Shown here: in pieces, positions 56,011-64,000 of the stretch
How positions within the stretch are numbered: position 1 is the first letter of the stretch
Layout of the letters: each line of letters starts with the position of its first letter
Assembly: GCF_047663525.1 (NCBI RefSeq)
Contig: NC_092603.1
Location: 1,033,501 to 1,097,500 of the forward strand
Length of the DNA stretch: 64,000 bases
Direction of reading: 5' to 3'
From: Anas platyrhynchos
Taxonomy: Eukaryota; Chordata; Aves; Anseriformes; Anatidae
Translations under genes and position numbers: made by a program
Notes under the pieces: model-generated
What the model was told of the DNA's origin: nothing
Database searches by the model: none
What the model saw: the letters and a program-made list of their open reading frames with translations, nothing else

Positions 56011-59000
56011 TTAGCAGCAAGAGTCCTGCAGGATGGGCTTTTCAGGGCAGGCACTGAACGACTCTCCGTCTCCTGCAGTCTTTGAAAGGAGCTGGAAGGG
56101 TTCTGTCTGGCAAACCCACTTGTGGTTGCTCCCACAGCCATCGTATTCCAGCCCCTTCTCTACAAAGGTCACGCAGTCGTTCTCCACATTTAGAAGGGAA
56201 CTGAACCTGCAAACCAAAACTGTTAGCACACAAAAGCAGCTCCTTTTGCTCTTGGGAGAGGGGGCAACGGGAGCTTCTCCCCCAGCCTGTCTCACTGGGC
56301 TCCAGGTGGCTTCTTGCTGCAGGCTTGCCCAGATGCGCGTGCAGATTGCTGTGCTTGCACTACCATCTCGCTCCTTCCTCCACTGGAGCATGCCCAGGGT
56401 GTTAAAACCACGTTGGCTGCATAGGTGTGATGAGATGGTGGGTTACAGTGCTCAGTACAGCCAACTTTTGGGCTGCAAAGCCTTACCGGGGCATTGCAAG
56501 ACTGTTGTGGACACCAAAATATTGGAGATTTTGGGGATGAAATGGAGCAAAGCTGCTCCGCACACCACGGGTTGCAGCTGTACTCACGGGGTGGCGTCGA
56601 AGGAGGAGTTGTCCACCCATTTCCATATGTTGCTGGATGCCTTTAATCCGATCCACACCGTTAGCTTGTCCTGGCGGATGATCTCACGTAAGTGGTCCTG
56701 GTGAATGGGAGAGGAGTGTTGGCTTCCAGGAGCCTTCAGCAAGAGGCTCGTTGGGATGCAAAGCTGTCTTTTTGAACCCATTTGGTTCATCCTCAAAGAG
56801 ATGGGCCCTAAACACCACCTGTGCCTTGGGTGCTGCCTCGCTCAGTGGGTGGAAAGAGCTTAAATACAGAGCCTGAGACACCAGAGGCTCCCCCTGAGCT
56901 CTGTGTCTCTCCTTCCCATGCCAAAGGTGGGAAGAGGCCTCCAAAGCCCTTTTGGTGGTGATTCAGCCCTGTTCCCTCCTTAGTGCGAAGTGGCTTAGAG
57001 CTACCAAGCCTCCTGCCACCAGCCAGCAGCTCCAAGGCAGTTTTTTGCCTCTCTACCCACCAAAACCCAGGACTTTTGGGTCCTTTTCAAGCCTTCTCCA
57101 CTCTGCACTTACCATATCGGCGGTGTTTCGGAGCACGGCCAGATGGGACCCGCGACTTTCGCAGTCTTTTTTGCCTTCCATCCAAGTCCCAGTCGATTTG
57201 GGAACCTGGTAGCACTGGTCCCCAAGAAGCTGCCAAGACTGGGGGCACAGCTTGCAGCCCGCATGGCCTGGAGAGGAGACAGAGCCGTGAGATACCCCTA
57301 AAAGTGCTCGAGGTCTTGCTTAAACCAGCCAAGAGAGAGCTCTCTCCCCTCCCAAATTTTTCCTGCCCACTCTTCCCACCCATCCACCACAAGGAGCACA
57401 CGGTGGGGTGAGCACGGGGAAGGTGGAGAGGTGCCTCCTCCTCCCGGAGGCCCACAGAGGATGGAGATGATCAGCAAAACGAGCTCTTCCTCACCATGCT
57501 CATTAACACCGAGCCGGGCTTGCAGCCCCCTGGGGGCACCCATCCCACCCCAGGGACCCCCCTGGGGAAGGGGTTACCTGCGGAGCCGTTCCAGCGGCAG
57601 AAGTAGCGCAGCAGGGAGGTAATCATGCACACCTCTGTCCTGCTCCTTCCTCCAGCCTCGCTCTTGTTTTGCAGAGCGTTGGGAGGTGTCGGCGCCTTCT
57701 GAAAAACTTGAAGGTAAATTTCTGGGGTGAGACTGAGGCTGTTTGGGGGCAATGTCGTGAAAATCAAGCAGGGCTTATATGGTTTCCTGATCTATTTTGC
57801 AAACTGTTTTTCTGGTCATGATTGCACCCAACTTTTGGAATAGCATAAAAATGTTGCTTGTGTCCACCACCCTTGCTTTAAAAGCCTTTTTTTTTTGTGT
57901 ATGTTTTTCTGTGTTTTTGTTGTTGTTTTATTTGTTTGTTTGTTTTTTTTTGAGAGGGGATTTACTCTTGTTGGATGCATCCCATGGCATCTACATGGTT
58001 CCTGGGATAAAACCCTGTCCTCCCCTTGGCAAAGAAAAAAATAAAAAAACAACAAACAAAGTACACTTTTCCTTGTGATCACTTGGGTTTTAGATGTGTT
58101 TTCGAGTGGGTTTTACTTACCCTGCACACTGAGCACCGCCACCAGCACCAGCAGCACCAGGCAGCCCAGCCCGCTCAGCTTCAGAAGGACTCCGTGCCAA
58201 CGTGGGCACAAAGTGGGAGCTGAAAGAGTCCGTGGTTTTGTTCAGAAAGTGCTTTCTTGTAAAATAAAATTAAAATACAATGAAATGAAATGAAATAATA
58301 TGAAATAAATCAATAAAATTAATATAACAAAATGTAATAAAATAATAAAGGAAAGGAAAGGAAAGGAAAGGAAAGGAAAGGAAAGGAAAGGAAAGGAAAG
58401 GAAAGGAAAGGAAAGGAAAGGAAAGGAAAGGAAAGGAAAGGAAAGGAAAGGAAAGGAAAGGAAAGGAAAGGAAAGGAAAGGAAAGGAAAGGAAAGGAAAG
58501 GAAAGGAAAGGAAAGGAAAGGAAAGAGAAAAGAAAAAAGGAGAGACCCTATGTTTGAGCAGAAGTTTACAGATGCTTTGCTACCTCCACAATCACAGAAA
58601 AAAACAAGTGAAAACTCAATGATCACAACCTTCTCTCTGCATCTCCTACCCCAGGACCCTCCTCGCATGGGTCCCACTGCTCGCTGTCGTGCGGCTTTGG
58701 CTGGAGCAAAGCCTCCAGGAGCTTGGAGGGGATGGGGAGCGGCTGGGCTGCGGCTTCCCAGTTGCACCAGTGGGTTTCAGTGGGGAAGGAGTCCCAGTGG
58801 CGGGCTTTGCTCCTGTTGGAGGCTGGGTGCTGAAGTTGGGCTCAGAAGTGAGGCTGTCACCTCCGAGTGCTCTGGGAGGCGGTGGGGGTCCTCAAGAGCA
58901 GGGGGGACAGACCCAAACTCTTGGGAAATTGGCCTCATTTAGAGCAGATGGCAGCTGGTGGGACTCGGGTCCCTCCACAGCTCCTCTCCACCAGGGTCCT

Positions 59001-62000
59001 GGGCATGTTTTGCCAAGCTTTGACTGCCATCGCCTCATGTCGGGGCTGATTTTTGCTGCGGGGATAGCAGCCCCAGCAGTGAAATTATTCAAGCTCTGGC
59101 CGTTTGCAAGCTTCCTTCTCCCCTGTCCTTCCTTCTTTCCTTCCTTACTTTTGCTGCCCACACAAACTGGGATCAACCCCGCAACCCAACTGGCGCTAGA
59201 CCGTGCTTCTTGGCCAAGACACGAGCAGACCCAACACCAGCTCTTCCTGGAGGAAATGAAGCTCGCCGTGAGCACCCACTACCCAAAATCGCACTTACTG
59301 TGACACCTCTCGACAGGTGAAGGGCCCCCTCTGGGCTGCAGTGAATTGGCGTAAATAATTTCCCCAGCCATGGTCAGCTTGCCTGCTCACAGAAGTGTCT
59401 CAGGAGTGACAAAGTCTCTGGGCAACCTTTGCGTTATGACCAACCTTCTTGTGCCTGTGTCCAGCACCAGGAAATGGCTTTTTTTTTTTTTTGTCTATAA
59501 ATACACAGATATATGCTACAGACTTTTCTTTCAATTGAAGGCTGGCATGTAGGCAGATGGCCTTGAGGCAGGAGGAAGTCACACCTCTGGAGGTGCAGAA
59601 AACACCTTTTGTCTTTAGCGACCACAGCAAGCACTGCGGTGCTGAGCTACCAGGAGAGTAGAGAGGTGACAAAAGACAAAATAAAAGCCCTTCAATATAT
59701 ATATATATATATATTTTTAATGGGGGCAGACCAATGCGTACTAGCAGGTAGTTGGGAAAGGAGGCGAAAGGTGATATTTGGTGTCTTCCCTGGAATATGG
59801 CTTGGGCGTCCATTGTGTGTAACCCAAATGGTGGAAGGGGATGGTTTTGATTGCAATTTGATGCTTTTTCTTCCATGCCAAGTAATTTAACCCAGAACTT
59901 TTGCACCAGAAGAGGGAAAGAAGTTTTTTTTTTTCCCTTGCTTATTTTCTGCAGCAAATTTACATATGCATTATCTTGATGTTTAATTTCATTTTCTCAT
60001 GCCAGCTTGACCTAGCCTCCGCTGCATGGAGCAGCTGGCACTTCCTAGGACTGGGGAAAAAGCACCACCAGTCCATTTTGCTATTTGTTGTTGCTCTGCA
60101 TTCGGATTTCATTGACTTCATGGAAAGTTTTGTACTCGATTTTCAGCATTGAGCAGAGGCAGGACCACTTTTACGTTTCTCTTCCTTCACAGTGACAAAA
60201 AAAGGTGTCAAAAAAAAAAAACAAGAGACCACCTCCGCAATTAATAAAAAAAAAAAAGGCTGCAAAAAGGCTCTGCCTCCATCCTGACCATAGCTTGCAA
60301 AACTTTTAAAAATAATATTTTTTTCTCTTTTATGTAAAAATCTGCATCCTGATAACTTAATTGCAAGACATTTAGTTTGGATAGCCTGGTTTCAAAATCT
60401 TCCTATTTGAAGAAGTTCCTCCAAGAGATAAAGAAAAACAATATAAATGGGTTAATGCTGGGGGAAAGCAAGATCTGGCTGTGGTGGGGCGTTGGTGGAA
60501 TGGGTACTGGACAGGGTTTTTGAGTGTGTAGGGACAGACTCTGAATTTTACCATGCAGCCACCTCTAAATCCATCTGGAGGTCCTCAAACAAGTGCAGGT
60601 GCCTTCAAAAGACACGCATCAGCCCTGCATGCTCTTCCCATCCTTCCATGCTCCCCCAGAGCTACAAACCTTGCTGCAACCAATTCCTTAGCATTCTTCT
60701 TTCTAAGTTCATTAGCATTCATTCTAAGTTCAACAAGGCCAAGTGCCGGGTCCTGCACCTGGGGCGCAATAACCCCAAGCAGAACTACAGGCTGGGAGGG
60801 GAATGGTTGGAGAGCTGCCAGGCAGAGAAGGACCTGGGAGTGATGGTGGACAGTCGGCTGAATATGAGCCAGCAGTGTGCTCTGGTGGCCAAGAAGGCCA
60901 ACGGCATCCTGGCTTGTATCAGAAACACTGTGACCAGCAGGGCTAGGGAGGTGATCGTCCCCCTGTACTCGGCTCTGGTGAGGCCGCACCTCGAGTACTG
61001 TGTTCAGTTTTGGGCCCCTCGCTACAAGAAGGACATCGAGGTGCTGGAGCGGGTCCAAAGAAGGGCGACGAAGCTGGTGAGGGGCCTGGAGAGCAAGTCC
61101 TACGAGGAGCGGCTGAAGGAGCTGGGCTTGTTCAGCCTAGAGAAGAGGAAGCTCAGGGGTGACCTTATTGCTCTGTATAAGTACATTAAAGGAGGCTGTA
61201 GCGAGGTGGGGGTTGGCCTGTTCTCCCATGTGCCTGGTGACAGGACGAGGGGGAATGGGCTAAAGTTACGCCAGGGGAGTTTTAGGTTAGATGTTAGGAA
61301 GAATTTCTTTACTGAAAGGGTTGTGAGGCATTGGAATGGGCTGCCCAGGGAGGTGGTGGAGTCACCATCCCTGGAAGTCTTCAAAAGACGTTTAGATGTA
61401 GAGCTTAGGGATATGGTTTAGTGGGGACTGTTAGTTTTAGGTCAGAGGTTGGACTCGATGATCTTGAGGTCTCTTCCAACCTAGAAAATTCTGTGATTCT
61501 GTGATTCTGTGATTCCTACAGGACTCTCGGTAGGCACTGTCGCAGGGACATCCCCCTGTCCCCTGGGAACCTTATTGCCCATTTTTCCTATTCCCCTTAA
61601 GTGTGCTGGTACAGAAATTGATCTCCTATGGGGTAGTACACACCAACATTATGATTCTAGAAAATGGGGATGTACTGCCGAGTACTTTGCCATGCAAGGG
61701 GGTACCGTAGAGCAGAGGTCTCCAAAATGCTTCCTTTCTCTCTCTTTTCTCACACTTCATCCATCTCCAGCCCTCACGGAGCAATGGAACCACCTCTGTG
61801 GCATTTCCTGTCCTTGCCCTTCTTCCCAGTTCTGTTGCAAAACCATTTTTGTTCCACGATACTGAGCTTATCAAAGGCAAGCATCCCCTGTAATCCCCCT
61901 CTCAGTTTCCCCAGTTTGAGCAACTCTCTGGGACCCCAAGAGCTGCTCCTCCCTGCTTCTTCCCCCCGCCAAGCAATCGCCACCCGGGGTATCCTCTCGC

Positions 62001-62128
62001 CACCACAAACCCATGGTGGGGACGGAGGACTGGACCCCGCTACCTGCATCCCGGAGGGGTCCCGGCCTCTCCGCAGCACCCCGCTTGCATTGCCTGTCCA
62101 AGGCCATGTAGCCATCCTCATCCTCCAT
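56011..62128 (-). CDS. Gene C: KLR-like receptor with hemITAM first exon and degraded ITIM first exon
   Basis: Exons (minus): first exon 62128-62044 (hemITAM) or 59371-59299 (ITIM-like), then TM 58219-58121, stalk 57706-57578, CTLD1 57267-57113, CTLD2 56697-56588, CTLD3 56206-56011. That gives 257 or 253 aa with phases as in gene A. The TM is [12 protein letters not shown] after [13 protein letters not shown]. The CTLD shows CPQSW, QCYQVP, WIGL, KWVDNS, NDCVTF, KWVCQ. The hem[14 protein letters not shown] is unchanged and its GTAGCG donor is kept. In the proximal exon the motif reads IIYANS: the +3 Leu is now Ser, so it should no longer be a good ITIM. A CR1 (60.7-61.5 kb) and a long GGAAA repeat lie in its introns. 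It converges on E'. Confidence 0.85.
58347..58525 (-). repeat. Pentanucleotide microsatellite (GGAAA)n
   Basis: About 35 nearly perfect units in the intron just before the TM exon of gene C (TTTCC on the coding strand). The matching place in A (3560-3610) has only a short, irregular TTTCTTTT tract. Confidence 0.95.
59299..59371 (-). CDS. Gene C alternative first exon 1b: degraded ITIM
   Basis: 73 nt, phase 1, donor GTAAGT. Encodes [13 protein letters not shown]. Aligned without gaps to A's exon 1b, the YADL of A is YANS here. The reading frame and start are intact, so a tail with little or no inhibitory signal could still be made. Confidence 0.75.
60720..61515 (+). mobile_element. 5'-truncated CR1 LINE in gene C first intron
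   Basis: Plus-strand CR1 encoding the C-terminal RT region (frame 60492-61421, starting within [16 protein letters not shown]) and ending in GATTCTGTGATTCTG. It is absent at the same place in gene A, so it came after the A/C duplication. It is very close to the 46.2-50.3 kb CR1. Confidence 0.9.
62044..62128 (-). CDS. Gene C alternative first exon 1a: hemITAM
   Basis: 85 nt, phase 1, donor CAG/GTAGCG. Encodes [17 protein letters not shown]; one residue differs from A in this stretch. About 145 bp upstream the sequence meets an LTR-like family 1 element, as in gene A. Confidence 0.8.
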
Positions 62129-62269
62129 GGCAGGCGGACACACAGCAGGTGGAGGGGACACGACGGAGTCCGGAGGACAGGAAACCAAAATGCTCAGAGC
62201 TGCACCGGTGAAGTGCAAACCAGTGGCGGGGCCGGAGCTTCCTGCCACAGCTCGCAGCCGTTCAATGCC

Positions 62270-63250
62270 CCTCTTATATATGGAGTGGTAATTCGTGTTG
62301 AGACAATGGTTGATATTAATAAAGAAGGGGGAGATTTGGGAGTGTGGTCATGGGGGTCGGAAAGCCCTGTGGTTGAGATAACATTAGACTCTTAATGATG
62401 AGGCCATCAGGAATATAAAAGAGTTTAGAGGGAACGAAGAAGGGTGATTCAGGAGACTCCATGCAGTCTCAGGGTTTCTTTTTCTCCAGCCATTAAAGCA
62501 TGGATGTTTCTGGGTGTTTGCTGTTGTTGTTACATTCAAAGTTGTTTGACCAATGAAAAGTTGTTTTGAAAAGAACTGCTGTGGAGACAAGGTTATAAGA
62601 GGGGAGCAAGCCCTCAAGATTATAAAAGGCCACAGGATGAAGTTATGTGATCAATAAAGAAGCAGGAAAAAGGAGTGAAGAGGAACAGACAGGCAGAATG
62701 TAGACCAGAATGGGAACAGGCACTTTGATTGCCTCATGAAGATAGTGTTATATATGGAGTCAAAATTCGTGTCGAGAAAATGGTTGATACTAAGAAAGAA
62801 GGGGGAGATTTGGGAATGTGGACATGGGGGTTGGAAAGCCCCATGGTTGAGGTAACATTAGACTCTTAACGATGAGACTCTTAACGATTTGGCTGAACCT
62901 ATCTTCATGAGGCAATCAATGTGCCTGTTCCCGTCCTGGTCTCCCTTCTGCCAGCCTGTTCCTATTCATTCCTCTTTCCTGCTTCTTTATTGATGACATA
63001 AGTTCATTGTGTTGCTTTTTTTTTACTATTTTTTTTTTATATTTTTTATTTTTATTATTATGTTGCGGACAGGCTCCCCTCTTTTACCCTTCTCTCCACA
63101 GCAGTTCTTTTCAAAACAACTTTTCATTGGTCAAACACACCCAGCGCTGTTTACTTGCCTTTTATAACTTTTATAGCTTTTATACCTTTTAGAAATATTT
63201 GTTTTATAAATATTACAAAATTGAGATTGAATTGAGACCTCATTTATAAC
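62270..63250 (+). mobile_element. Rearranged LTR-like family 1 copies
   Basis: Plus-oriented 5' part (62273-62740), a second plus 5' start at about 62746 (TGTTATATATGG), then inverted sequence (62888-63130) and a plus-oriented tail ending CATTTATAACA. The first copy's 5' end faces gene C's hemITAM exon, as in gene A. Confidence 0.75.
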
Positions 63251-63420
63251 AGCCTCAAGTAGTGCCAGGGGAGGTTCAGGTTGGAAATTAGGAGACATTT
63301 CTTTTCAGAAAGAGATGTCAAGCACTGGTACGGTTTGCCCAGGGAAGTGGTGGAGTCACCGTCCCTGGGGGTGTTCAAGAAGAGGTTGGACATGGTTTAG
63401 TGGGTGACATTGGTGGTAGG
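63251..63420 (+). mobile_element. CR1 LINE 3' fragment
   Basis: Plus-strand wording GGTTTGCCCAGGGAAGTGG, GTGTTCAAGAAGAGG, TTTAGTGGGTGACATTGG. Confidence 0.75.
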
Positions 63421-63589
63421 GGGATGGATTGGCCTCCATTTTGGGGGTCTTTTCTTGCCTGGATGACTGATCCGTTGAATATCTGAAGTGAAACTAGACA
63501 AGGGCCCACAAATGCTCCGCCTCCCTTCTGCCGTTTCCAGAAGCGGAACACAGTTGTGGTTTTCTTGCTCAGTACTGTTGAAATTTAAC

Positions 63590-64000
63590 TCTTTGCTGCC
63601 CAAATGGTTTCATCCTCCTTCTCCCAGCACTTTTTTCCCCATCAGGTCCATCCCTTATGCTTCTGGCAGGGTCCTTCAGACTCCCCAAATGTGCAGAGAC
63701 TCAGCTGCATCATATGGGACTTGATGTCCTTTGGGATGTGGAGTCCTGCTACCGAAATCTTGCCAAGTAAACCCACAACAGATGGAAACAGGCTCCCCTT
63801 TCTGAGCCCCCAACCGTGTGCTTGCACATTCCAATAGGGAAAAATCATCTTGATCTCCTGGGGGTCGTCCTCGCCCCATCTTCCTTTTACCCTGTGAACC
63901 CACAAGAAAACAAACAAACTAACAAATAAAAAATAATCCTATTTTGAGGGGACAAAAGTTTTTTTTGAGCAGCCCACCAGACCTCAAACACCTTCAGAAA
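63590..64000 (+). repeat. LTR-like repeat family 3, partial at window edge
   Basis: Matches 34790-35200 in the same orientation (TGGTTTCATCCTCCTTCTCC, GATGTCCTTTGGGATGTGGA, ACAAACTAACAAATAAAA) and continues beyond the window. Confidence 0.7.

Noticed and set aside
58270-58767. Minus-strand frame with repeated LSFPF units
   Set aside because: It is a translation of the GGAAA microsatellite.

Overview
This window is bird genomic DNA. The evidence is the abundance of CR1 LINEs, one of them nearly full length, that end in the ATTCTGTGAT-type 3' repeat. There are also avian-style ERV LTRs with a lysine primer-binding site, and a cluster of intron-containing C-type lectin-like receptor genes. The species and chromosome cannot be fixed from sequence alone. 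The gene content resembles the NK-receptor/CLEC2-like pairs known from avian MHC regions and from mammalian NK complexes, but this location is inference.

The genes are type II C-type lectin-like proteins of two kinds. Receptor-type (KLR-like) genes carry tyrosine signalling motifs in short cytoplasmic exons: A (+, 530-5944), D (+, 22713-25885), B (-, 36774-39620), C (-, 56011-62128), and the broken D' (-, 42839-43679). CLEC2/CD69-like genes lack tyrosine motifs: E (-, 7931-9924), F (-, 26387-31457), E' (+, 53553-55438), and the remnants E'' (about 35698-35735) and F' (about 42325-42440). All are arranged as convergent, tail-to-tail pairs: A/E, D/F, E''/B, F'/D' and E'/C. Exon boundaries were set from GT/AG sites and phase. 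Every complete model gives a length divisible by three (A 257 or 253 aa, C the same, B 260, D 239, E 234, E' 199, F 191 aa).

The most notable system is in genes A and C. Each has two candidate first exons, both ending in phase 1 and both able to splice in frame to the same transmembrane exon. The distal one encodes an activating-type hemITAM (acidic DED followed by GYMAL). The proximal one encodes an ITIM (IMYADL in A; degraded to IIYANS in C). B has lost the ITIM exon by a roughly 2.55 kb deletion and keeps only the hemITAM exon, whose donor is now AT. This suggests receptors whose signalling sign is set by first-exon choice, with copies drifting toward one sign.

Layout: 0.4-10.7 kb (A, E) is an inverted duplicate of 52.7-62.3 kb (E', C), and 15.8-26.5 kb (D, F end) is a partial inverted duplicate of 42.3-45.4 kb. 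Between them lie many repeats. These include a 1.4 kb LTR-like family repeatedly found tail to tail (one 2.85 kb palindrome sits in an intron of F), ERVK-like LTRs, and an LTR fused through its PBS to a complete tRNA-Lys sequence including CCA. There is also a nearly intact CR1 at 46.2-50.3 kb, a 34-bp minisatellite at 51.5 kb and long simple repeats. The stretches 9.9-11.7, 19.1-22.7, 32.6-34.4 and 39.7-40.3 kb show no gene that I can support.
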